Below, piece after piece: positions 41,890 to 50,821 of a stretch of 64,000 nt of DNA (position 1 is its first letter; the number at the start of each line of letters is the position of its first letter). The notes under the pieces are model-generated. The model searched no databases, was not told where the DNA came from, and saw only the letters and a list, made by a program, of their open reading frames with translations. This DNA is from Diplonema japonicum. Its lineage: Eukaryota > Euglenozoa > Diplonemea > Diplonemida > Diplonemidae. The position numbers were made by a program, and so were the translations under genes. The stretch spans positions 372,001 through 436,000 of the forward strand of contig OZ025728.1 in the NCBI GenBank assembly GCA_964019335.1, given 5' to 3'.

Positions 41890-42110
41890 GTGGTTGTATC
41901 TTGTACGGTCCGGTTCAGTCCAGTCCAGTCCAGTCCGGTCCGGTCCGGTCCGGTCCGGTCCGGTCCGGTCTGGTCCGGTCTGGTCCAGTCCGGTCCGGTC
42001 CGGTCCGGTCCAGTCTGGTCAGTCTGGTCAGTCCGGTCAGTCCGGCATAATTGGGTCGAAATTCACGCCGGATCCGGTCCGGTCCAGTCCGGTCTAGTCC
42101 TAATTAGGAT
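41890..42110. repeat. GGTCC/AGTCC pentameric minisatellite
   Basis: Runs of GGTCC, AGTCC and GGTCT units (a 5-nt register) with TCAGTCTGG variants. A smaller related patch is at 43410-43475, and a few units (GACTGGACTGG) occur inverted at 39293-39325. Confidence 0.8.
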
Positions 42111-42249
42111 TCACCCATCACTGCATTAAGGACACGACATGGAAATATTGTGCTGTCAGTGTTGTGGTGATACAGTCACCACTTTCAACCTTGATGATGC
42201 AAAGAGGAAAAAAGGGGGGAAAGAAAAAAAAAATTAGGTAAGGAATTCC

Positions 42250-42640
42250 CTGTTCCGCCAAGTTCCGCCAGTTCCACCATGTTCCACCATGTTCCACCAT
42301 GTTCCACCATGTTCCACCATGTTCCACCATGTTCCACCATGTTCCACCATGTTCCGCCATGTTCCACCAGTTCCACCATGTTCCACCATGTTCCACCATG
42401 TTCCACCATGTTCCACCAGTTCCACCATGTTCCGCCAGTTCCGCCATGTTCCACCATGTTCCGCCAGTTCCACCATGTTCCACCATGTTCCACCATGTTC
42501 CGCCATGTTCCACCAGTTCCACCATGTTCCACCATGTTCCACCATGTTCCACCATGTTCCGCCATGTTCCGCCAGTTCCACCATGTTCCGCCAGTTCTGC
42601 CATGTTCCGCCAGTTCTACCAGTTCCGCCAAGTTCCGGTT
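42250..42640. repeat. TTCCACCATG / TTCCGCCAG minisatellite
   Basis: About 40 tandem units of TTCCACCATG with TTCCGCCATG and 9-nt TTCC(A/G)CCAG variants. Both strands stay open in several frames (WNMVEHGGT-type repeats), an effect of the unit sequence. Flanks TTCAGTTTGG.GGAAGGGAAC and GGAATTCCCTGTTCCGCC recur at 24955-25040, 40120-40200 and 43138-43205. Confidence 0.85.
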
Positions 42641-42689
42641 CCGCCGACTTTTCAGTTTGGTGGAAGGGAACGGAACGACCCACCCCTGC

Positions 42690-43068
42690 CCAGAGCACTG
42701 GCTAGGGTTGAGCTGCACACCGCATGCATTAAGGACACAACGTGGAATGCAAACGCGGCCGAGGTGCACCCTGTCACTGGTTTCCTTTACCTCTTTTATT
42801 ATTGAGTGGTGGGGATAACACAGAAATATGGAAATATAAAGAAGTACATCAGATGTGTTGTTCGCTGTTGACCTCCACGTTGGTCATCACTGGTAGCGCC
42901 CGTGTGGGAGAAGATTACAGGGGCGCCATGGCTGGGGTTGAGACGCATTAAGGACACGACGTGGAACGCAGAAGAAGCTACAGCTAGGCCAAGGTGTGCC
43001 CCCTGTAATCAAGTAGACAATGTTGTGGTGATATAGTCACCACTTTCGACCTTGATGATGCAAAGAGG

Positions 43069-43099
<31 letters not shown>

Positions 43100-43308
43100 A
43101 AAAAAAAGGGCAAAAAAAAAAAAAAAAAAAATTAGGTAAGGAATTCCCTGTTCCGCCAAGTTCCGCCAAGTTCCGACTTTTCAGTTTGGCGGAAGGGAAC
43201 GGAACGACCCACCCCTGACCCAGGCCCCACCCACCCCTACCCCTACCCGAGGCCAGGGAGGGAGAAAAAGAAAGGAGAGGGCTTGGCCAGCCAAAAAAAA
43301 AGAGGTTT

Positions 43309-43342
<34 letters not shown>

Positions 43343-43380
43343 CCTCAGACCAGACTGCCCACCTGATTACAGGGGGCGCC
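42690..43380 (-). repeat. mosaic satellite unit and inverted copy of the 28.15-28.24 kb block
   Basis: 42690-43020 is a minus-orientation mosaic unit. 43220-43320 (CCCTACCCGAGGCCAGGGAG ... GGCCAGCCAAAAAAAAAGAG) is inverse to 28140-28240. Confidence 0.55.
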
Positions 43381-43648
43381 TCGGCCAAGTTGTTGTGTGG
43401 TGTTGTATCTTGTCTGGTCCAGTTCAGTCCAGTCCAGTCTGGTCTGGTCCAGTCCAGTCTGGTCCAGTCTGGTCAGTCAAGCGATGCAGCTCATGTTTTT
43501 GTGCCTTCCTTGAATCAGCAAAGCTGTGTCCTGCTCCACCCTTCTCGAGAGTGCTGTGACCAACTTCAGCAGAGGGCGTGTTGACACGTCGAGTAGAGAA
43601 AAAAAAAGGGAGGGGAACTCATTTGCAGTTTATTATTATTATTATTAT

Positions 43649-43940
43649 TCTCAAGCTTTATTCTCTATACTTGTTGCAAAAGAAATGCTGCATTAAGTCG
43701 TAAAGGTATTTTTCACCCCTCTCCCCATTTCCCTCTCTTTTATTATTCCTTGTGGAATGGCATGCATGGTGTTGCGAGGCATTTTTATTCGCTAGACCGC
43801 GTATTCGCTTGTTTTTTCCAAAAAAGGAGAAGAAAACAAAAAGAGAGAGAGAGAAAGAAAAAAAAAAAAAAAAAGGAAAGAAAACTTGGAGTATGGATGG
43901 TATCAATACTTCACTTTATCTCTTAAATCTTTTCATCAGG

Positions 43941-43998
<58 letters not shown>

Positions 43999-44736
43999 CT
44001 TTTATTTTCTTCTTTTTTTTAAATTTATTTTTTTTTCCTTACTTCAATTCGTGTTGTAGAGTTAGGTTGGTTTTTGGGATTCCTTTCTTTTTTTCTTCTT
44101 CTTCTTTCCATTTTCCCTCACGACTCTCTGCCCTATTGTGCTCCGAGCATTTGCTTAGGAGGTTATGTTTCTTAGCAGTTGCGAAAGTACAGCAGAGAAA
44201 AGCGTTTGCAAAAGAAAGAAAGAAAGAAAGAAAGAAAGAAAAAAAAAGAAAGTTGACATATCCCCTTTGCTAATTGCTGCTCTACTCTTTTTTTTTCTCT
44301 TTTCTTTTTAAAAAAAAAAAAAAAATAATGACCTTTTCATGTCATGGTGTGCATCAACTACTAACACCGCTTAACGATGAGTACACGGGGTGAACACGAA
44401 ACCAGAAATTTCGGTTTCGTGTTCCCCCCGTGATCCCTCTCTTATGGGACCCCACAGGGACCAGGCTAGCATTGTCACACACATGGATAAAAAAGAAAAC
44501 CGGTCCTTTTTTTTTTTTTAAATTTTTTTTTCTATACACAAAGATCTAAACTGTGAGTATGAAGGGCTGCTTTTGCGCTGGAAGGGAGGGCTCCGAGGAA
44601 GGAATTATCCCAACAACATCTCAATCTTTCATAACGTGGATGTTCTCCATCACTCTCTCTTTTTTTGCCTTCTGCAGGACTTCAGAAATACAGTTATCTT
44701 CTTCTTTTTAATTCTTTACTTGTTTTTTTTTTTTTT

Positions 44737-44768
<32 letters not shown>

Positions 44769-44925
44769 TTTAATATATATATCACTCTTTCCTTTGCTTC
44801 ATATTGTAGAGGTCAGAGTGAAGAATAAAATTCCTCCCTTTTTCTTCTTCTTTTTTCTTTTCTTTTTGTTCCCTCTTCTTCTTCTTCATACATGGTTGTT
44901 CCCACCACCACCAGGTTTTTACCCA

Positions 44926-44970
<45 letters not shown>

Positions 44971-44976
44971 CAAAAG
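43649..44976 (+). promoter_or_regulatory. 5' flank of the tyrosinase-like gene, homologous to 46858-48077
   Basis: Collinear blocks match the flank of the downstream chitinase-like gene: CTCAAGCTTTATTCTCTATA, GGGACCCCACAGGGACCAGG, ATCTAAACTGTGAGTATGAA, GCCTTCTGCAGGACTTC, CATATTGTAGAGG and a (CAC)CAGGTTTTTA segment close to the ATG. Donor-like GTGAGTATG and acceptor-like TTTTTTGCCTTCTGCAG sites suggest spliced 5' UTR introns. Between the blocks lie CT (43941-43994) and GAAA (44213-44240) microsatellites and poly-T runs. Confidence 0.6.
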
Positions 44977-46626
44977 ATGCATACTTCGGTGCTTCTAGCG
45001 CTAATCCTGAGCCTAGCGGGTGGGGCAGCAGCAGCGGAAAAGTGCACCGACCTGCGGCTCTCCGGCGGGGGGATCTGGGTGGACAAGCCTTACGAGACTG
45101 GTTGTGACTGGTACGGTGCGGTGGCGCAGCGCTGCGGGTGGTACGGCTCTCGCTACCGGAACGAACACGTGGCGAACGAGGCGTGCTGCGTGTGCGGCGG
45201 GGGGAAGACCTCAAACGAGACCGATGTGCCGGCGACGCCCAGCCCGCCCACCGATGCGCCGGCGACGCCCAGCCCGCCCACCGGGTGCGGGCCGCGTGTG
45301 AGGAAGGGGTGGTCCATGCTGTCGTGCACGGAGAGGGAGCACTTCATCGAGGCAGTGCGGACGCTGCACTCGGAGAATACCACAGACTACCACGACCTGT
45401 CGCAGCTGCACAGGAACAACGGAAGGTACGCGCACGGGACTTCTGCCTTCCTCCCCTGGCACCGCTGGTTCCTGGTCGGCTACGAGAACGCCCTGCGCTC
45501 CCTCCCCGGGTTCGAGTGCATGACGGTCCCGTACTGGGACTGGGAGAGGGACGACGCGGAGGAGCGCTTCAGCACAACCTTCAGGGCGAAGACCTTCGGA
45601 ACGAGGAGCGGTGTGGGGGGCTGGCCCGACAACTGCGTGACGGAGGGAGTGGCGGCGGGGTGGACGGCATCGGACGGGGATTGCCTGTCCAGGAACTGGG
45701 GCGGGGCTGGGTTCGCAGGGGCGATGGAGATCTCGGCGATCATCACCTCGAACGCGGCCTTCCGGAACTTCCGCCCCGTCTTGGAGGGGAACCCGCACGC
45801 CGCCCCGCACATCTACGTCAGCGGCCACATGGGGTCGTACCTGAGCCCCGACGACCCGCTCTTCTTCGTGCACCACGCGAACGTGGACAGGATATGGGCC
45901 TTGTGGCAGGACTACCACGGCTACGACGAGGTCCCGAAGGACGCCCTCAACGAGACCATCTACTTCTCCGCTTCGTCCGCTGAGGACATGAGCCTGGAGG
46001 GGACGCTGCCCTTCACCGTGGACGGGAGCAGGATCCCCACCTTCTTCAAGGACCACCCCGCCACCATCCGCGACATGCACAGCATCACAGACCTCCCATA
46101 CGGTGCGAGCTACACCTACGGCACGGACACCCTTGCGGACCTCATCGGGAGCCCCTTGAGGGGGAGCTGGGACCTCGTTGTTCCCGGGACGGCCCCGAAG
46201 CTGACGTGCTGCGGTGACGGGACAGTGGACACTGCGGAGATGGGGGGTGCTGAGGAGTGCGACGACGGGAACACTGTTGACGGGGACGGCTGTTCCTCCA
46301 CCTGTGTGAGCGAGGGGGGAGCTTCCAGGGAGGGGGCTGTTCTCAACAACAAGGACAACAACAAGAACAACAAGGAGGGCAATTCCCGCGCAGCGTTCAA
46401 GGAGCACTTCCTCTCAGACAAGAACCTCGAGTTGATGTTCGACGAGGCAGACGCGACGAGGGAGAAGGAGGGGGAGAGCAAGTCTGATATGTTTAAAGAC
46501 CTTGCGCAAGAGGAATGCCACAGACACTCCACCGGCCAGGACCAGATCCCCGACTCTTTCATCTCCATGATGAGGGCACCGGTCTCCGCACGTGGTCTGT
46601 ACAAGCCTTGCGGTTCCTTGAAGTAG
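44977..46626 (+). CDS. secreted tyrosinase-like (type 3 copper) protein
   Basis: 549 aa. The signal peptide is MHTSVLLALILSLAGGAAAA. A Cys-rich module (~22-75, ending EACCVCGGG) and a Thr/Pro linker precede the tyrosinase domain. CuA ligands are His153 and His162 of HGTSAFLPWHRWF (spacing 8) with His139 or His145 before them. CuB is HAAPH (His274, His278) with DPLFFVHHANVDRIW supplying His299/300. After it is a Cys-rich repeat CGDGTVD...ECDDGNTVDGDGC like the Myxococcus-type module. These enzymes oxidise phenols; hydroxylase versus oxidase activity cannot be told. The ATG follows an A tract; the frame is open further upstream only through homopolymers. Confidence 0.9.
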   Translation: MHTSVLLALILSLAGGAAAAEKCTDLRLSGGGIWVDKPYETGCDWYGAVAQRCGWYGSRYRNEHVANEACCVCGGGKTSNETDVPATPSPPTDAPATPSPPTGCGPRVRKGWSMLSCTEREHFIEAVRTLHSENTTDYHDLSQLHRNNGRYAHGTSAFLPWHRWFLVGYENALRSLPGFECMTVPYWDWERDDAEERFSTTFRAKTFGTRSGVGGWPDNCVTEGVAAGWTASDGDCLSRNWGGAGFAGAMEISAIITSNAAFRNFRPVLEGNPHAAPHIYVSGHMGSYLSPDDPLFFVHHANVDRIWALWQDYHGYDEVPKDALNETIYFSASSAEDMSLEGTLPFTVDGSRIPTFFKDHPATIRDMHSITDLPYGASYTYGTDTLADLIGSPLRGSWDLVVPGTAPKLTCCGDGTVDTAEMGGAEECDDGNTVDGDGCSSTCVSEGGASREGAVLNNKDNNKNNKEGNSRAAFKEHFLSDKNLELMFDEADATREKEGESKSDMFKDLAQEECHRHSTGQDQIPDSFISMMRAPVSARGLYKPCGSLK

Positions 46627-46857
46627 AGAGGCACAAAGAAAACAATCACTCCGCTTTTCTTTCTTGCGGGAGTTTTTTATTTTATTTTTTCCCCTACTAA
46701 AAAATCTGTTTTTTCAAAAAAAAAAAAAAAAAAAAAAGAGTACATATCTTAATTCCTTGTGCATTTTGGGCCGAGTGGAGAAAAAAAGGGGGAAGAAGAA
46801 AAAAAAAGCACAAAAAAAAACTAATTTGCAATTTTTTTTTGTTTTTATTTTTTTTTT
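46627..46857. other. short spacer after the tyrosinase-like gene
   Basis: 3' flank with A- and T-rich tracts; no gene seen. Confidence 0.5.
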
Positions 46858-47393
46858 ATTCTCAAGCTTTATTCTCTATACTTGTTGCAAAAGAAATGCA
46901 TTAAATCGTAAAGGTATTTTTCACTCCCTTTCCCCCCTTCGTTTCCTACTTTTTTTTATTATTATTCCTTGCGGAATGGTATTCAAAAAAAAAAAAAGAA
47001 AAAAAAAGAAGGAGAGAGAGAGAGAGAGAGACAGAAAAAAAAAAAGAAGGAAAGAAAGAAAACCTGGAGTACGGATCGTAACAATCCTTCAGTTTATCGC
47101 TTATCTTTTCATTATCAGGTGTTTCTCTCTATTCCTCTCATTTCTTTTTCTGTTCTTTTAAATTCATTTTTTTCTTCAATTCGTGTTCATTTTTGTAGAG
47201 TTGGTTTTTGGGATTCCTTTTATTTTTTTCTAAATTTTCCCCCCCTCACGACTCTCTGCCCTATTGTGCTCCGAGCATTTGCTTAAGAGGTTATGTTTCT
47301 TAGCAGTTGCGAAAGTACAGCAGAGAAAAGCGTTTGAAAGATTGGAAAAAAAAAAAAAAAGTTGACATATCCCTTTTGCTAATTGCTGCTCTA

Positions 47394-47438
<45 letters not shown>

Positions 47439-47859
47439 GACCCCTTTTCATGTCATGGTAGCACCGCTTAGCGATGAGTTCCCCGTGATCCCTCTCTTAT
47501 GGGACCCCACAGGGACCAGGCTAGCATTGTGTCACACACATGGATAAAAAAAAAAAGAAAACTGGTCTTTTTTTCTTCTTCTTTTTGCTTTCTTCCCTCT
47601 CCTTTAAATATTTATTGCATCAACAAAGATCTAAACTGTGAGTATGAAGGGCTGCTTGTTGCGCTGGTGGGGCACTGCCTCCGGCTGCTCCTTCGAAGGA
47701 GGCATCTCAATCTTTCATAACGTGAATGTTCTCACTCTTCTTCTTTTTTTTGCCTTCTGCAGGACTTCCGGGCATCTCCACAGCAGGGTAAGCCTGGATT
47801 CAGAAATACAGTTATCTTCTCGTCTTTTTTCTTTTAAATCCTTTTGTTGTTTTTCTTCT

Positions 47860-47900
<41 letters not shown>

Positions 47901-48077
47901 CATTCTTTCCTTTACTTTCATATTGTAGAGGCGCTCAGAGTGAAAAAAAAAAGAGAAAAAAAAATAAAGAAAAAAATAAAATTCCTCCCATTTTTCTTTT
48001 TTTTGTTGTTGTTCATATAAATGGTTGTTTGAATCCCCCAACAGGTTTTTTATACACACGAAAAAAAGAAAATAATA
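46858..48077 (+). promoter_or_regulatory. 5' flank of the GH18 gene, homologous to 43649-44976
   Basis: The same ordered blocks as the tyrosinase-like gene's flank, right up to the start codon, with indels in the homopolymers. It contains ATGAAGGGCTGCTTGTTGCG after GTGAGT, and TTTTTTTGCCTTCTGCAGG further on, consistent with a spliced leader exon or 5' UTR intron. Probably a segmental duplication that placed one regulatory region ahead of two different secreted-protein genes. Confidence 0.6.
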
Positions 48078-49667
48078 ATGAAGACACTAAAGATGCTTGG
48101 GTTGATGCTGCTTGCGGCAGGGGCAGCAGGGCAGTCAGTGGCAGACTGCCAACGCTGCATCAACAGGAATGAGCCTTGCTACAAATCCGGGTGGGCAGAG
48201 CCGTGCTACCCTGGCGGGGGCAGCGCGAGCGTGTGCACGTCGAACCGGGCGACGTGGTGCCCGTCGATGGGGGGCACGGTGCCGGCGCCCCCTCCGACGC
48301 CGACGCCCCCGACCCCTCCGCCCGGGCCGTCGGCGCAGGCGGAGGAGGACAGCAGGATGATCGCCTACGTCGGGAACTGGCAGGCGTGCCCCACGGATGC
48401 GCAGATGAACGCCTACACGCACGTGCTCGTGTCGTTCGCGGTGACCTACACGTGGAACCCCGGGAAGAACACCTGCAACCAGCAGTGCCAGATCTCGTCG
48501 CCCGTGCCGGTGTGCGGGAACGCCCCGCAGCCGGCGCTCGTGCAGAAGTGGAGGGCAGCGGGGAAGAAGGTGATCCTGTCCTTCGGGGGCGCTGGGATGG
48601 GGGGCTCTTGGGACGGGCTGGACGACTGCTGGGAGTACTGCTACGGGAAGGAGGACTTCGTGATCCAGCAGCTGGTGGAGATCGCGAGGGACCAGAACTT
48701 TGACGGGGTGGACATTGACTACGAGTACTACTACGAGGACGGGCAGAGGGGGTCCTCCTTCGCGAAGGGGGCGCAGGCACAGAAGTTCCTGAGGGACGTG
48801 ACGGTCGGGCTGAGGCAGAGCCTCCCCTCCGGGAGCGAGGTCTCGCACGCCCCGATGGACATCGACATGAAGCAGGGGACCGGCTACTACAACGTCATCA
48901 AGGAGGTGGCGAGCTCCATGGACTTCATCATGCCGCAGTACTACAACGGGGTGACCCGCCCCAACTCGGACGGGATCAACGGCGGGGTACACGAGTCCGC
49001 CCTGGCGCACTACAAGACTCTTGTGACGGACTGCTTCGGGAACGACCCCACGAAGGTGGTCTTCGGCTTCTGCATCAGCGACTGCGGGGGCACCGGCTCC
49101 AACAGCAACGCGCAGCAGGCCATCAGCGTGATGGAGGACCTGAACAAGGAGTACGCCTGCAACGGGGGGGCCTTCTTCTGGGTTGCCGCCCACGACGGGA
49201 ACGGGGCCTGGTCCCAGGCAGTCTCCGCCACCGTCACTCCTTCCAGGGGGTGCAGCCACGGGAACAACCCCCCTCCTGCCTCCACCCCGATGCCTACTCC
49301 AATGCCGACCCCTGTGCCCACTACCGTCGCCTCCACCCCGGTTCCCACAACTGCCCGCACTCCTGCTCCTACCCCGATGCCTACTCCGATGCCGACCCCG
49401 ATGCCTACCCCTCAGCCCGATACCACTGTTCGCACCCCTGCCCCTACTCCGATGCCTACCCCCGCTCCCACTCCTCAGCCCGCTGCCTCCACACCGGTCC
49501 CCACCTCGGACGCCAGCTGTGCCCGCAGGATCGGTGCATGGGGTGGGTGCCTCTCAGACCCTAACTGCTGCGAGGCTGGGCTGTCGTGCTACCAGCAGAA
49601 CCAGTGGTGGGCCAGGTGCCTGTCTGTTTGCCACTACGCACCCGAGTGCGTGAAGATCGGCAACTAG
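48078..49667 (+). CDS. secreted GH18 chitinase-like protein with C-terminal Cys-rich binding module
   Basis: 529 aa. The signal peptide ([18 protein letters not shown]) is followed by a Cys-rich N-terminal module ([20 protein letters not shown]...) and a Pro/Thr linker. The GH18 barrel (~92-400) shows strand [10 protein letters not shown] and the catalytic FDGVDIDYE, where Glu216 is the expected acid in the DxxDxDxE motif; [10 protein letters not shown] is the usual later strand. A (P/T/M)-rich linker of about 90 residues leads to a C-terminal module ([20 protein letters not shown] ... [10 protein letters not shown]) resembling a CBM1 carbohydrate-binding domain. Expected action: cleavage of beta-1,4-GlcNAc polymers outside the cell. 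Single exon. Confidence 0.9.
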   Translation: MKTLKMLGLMLLAAGAAGQSVADCQRCINRNEPCYKSGWAEPCYPGGGSASVCTSNRATWCPSMGGTVPAPPPTPTPPTPPPGPSAQAEEDSRMIAYVGNWQACPTDAQMNAYTHVLVSFAVTYTWNPGKNTCNQQCQISSPVPVCGNAPQPALVQKWRAAGKKVILSFGGAGMGGSWDGLDDCWEYCYGKEDFVIQQLVEIARDQNFDGVDIDYEYYYEDGQRGSSFAKGAQAQKFLRDVTVGLRQSLPSGSEVSHAPMDIDMKQGTGYYNVIKEVASSMDFIMPQYYNGVTRPNSDGINGGVHESALAHYKTLVTDCFGNDPTKVVFGFCISDCGGTGSNSNAQQAISVMEDLNKEYACNGGAFFWVAAHDGNGAWSQAVSATVTPSRGCSHGNNPPPASTPMPTPMPTPVPTTVASTPVPTTARTPAPTPMPTPMPTPMPTPQPDTTVRTPAPTPMPTPAPTPQPAASTPVPTSDASCARRIGAWGGCLSDPNCCEAGLSCYQQNQWWARCLSVCHYAPECVKIGN

Positions 49668-50338
49668 GCTACACTCACGATAAATAAATACACGAGATGT
49701 GAGAAAAAGGAGGGGTTCTCTCTTATTTAAAAAAGAAGAAAAAAAATTTTTTTGAAGTACTACCTTTGATTATTGAATTATTTTTGTGTCCCATTTGTGG
49801 TAAATGTTTTCTGACCAAAGCGGCTAGGAAGAGCAGGGTGTGAAAGGTGATGACACTTGTCCCTTCCCTGAACACCACTCTTTTCAAAAAAAAAAAAAAA
49901 AAAAAAAAGCCAAAAGAACCTTTGCCGGTTTCAAACCTCTTCCTCTCCCTCTCTCTTTTTTTTTTTTAAAGCAAATTCTTTTTTTTCTTTGGTGGGTCGT
50001 AGCCAACATATTTCTCGTCCCATCATACTTTTTCTTGTTTTTTTTTTTTTTTTTTTTTTTGAGATACGTAGAGACAAAGGAGGGACGTTCTAAACAAGAA
50101 CCTCCTTTATCTCATCTCTTTATTTCCTTTTTGTATCACAGGCTTCACTTTTTATAAAGGTACCTCCAAAATAATATTCTCAAAGGTCCTACACGAAGTC
50201 CATCCACCTGATACTCTTCTTCATATGACTATTTTCTTCAAGATTGATTTTTTATTTATTTACTTAGTTACTTTCTTTTGTCTGATAAATATTCCACACA
50301 GGTTTATTTTTCTATTTATTTAAACACTCTTCTTGAAA
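49668..50338. other. spacer
   Basis: 3' flank of the GH18 gene and A/T-rich DNA with poly-A (49887-49908) and poly-T (50038-50060). No gene seen. Confidence 0.5.
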
Positions 50339-50500
50339 ATGTCACGCGCGATTGCTGCATGTGTCCTGCTGCTTGGGTCCCTCGTCGGGACGGCTGTTGC
50401 CCAGACATGCCCCCTCACCTTCGTGGGGACGTGAAGCAGTTCGTGGTGGAGCAGGAGAACGGGACCAAAACTGCAACAACTTCGTTTACCGCATCTAGGT
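50339..50500 (+). pseudogene. broken secreted-peptide gene
   Basis: ATG frame MSRAIAACVLLLGSLVGTAV followed by AQTCPLTFVGT and a stop: a good signal peptide and cleavage site, then an early TGA at 50432. A +1 frame continues with plausible sequence (GDVKQFVVEQENGTKTATTS) to a stop at about 50500, so the gene seems broken by a frameshift. The signal peptide resembles those of the upstream enzymes only in general. It could instead encode a true 31-residue secreted peptide. Confidence 0.4.
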
Positions 50501-50821
50501 GATGGATGGAAGGGTCGAAGGAAAGAACAGCTGCAAGCTAATTGAAGTCGTGAAGCACCTCCTTCTGGAATGCAACAATACATAAACTGGATAAAGCAGC
50601 GGTCGAAGTGGGCAGGGATGAGATTTTAGCATGTTAAAAGCAGTTCGTGTGCATGTGGGGTTGACACATGCCCTCACAGAAGAGCCCTTTATATATACAA
50701 TCTTTGTTAACGTGATCCAAACTAGCTTACTAGAAAAGTGCATCTCTAAAATGGAATAGAATAGCGGAAATATGTGGACGTTCCAAAGGTAGCTGATCCG
50801 ACGTTATTGGGATTTTATCTA

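Noticed and set aside
42118-42818. Six overlapping long frames with WNMVEHGGT or PPCSTMFHHV repeats
   Set aside because: They follow directly from the 10-nt minisatellite unit, occur on both strands and in several frames, and have no other coding sign.
45211-46407. 398-codon minus-strand frame under the tyrosinase-like gene, and a similar 374-codon one at 48135-49259
   Set aside because: Arg/Val-rich shadow frames typical of GC-rich genes; the plus strand has complete enzyme domains.
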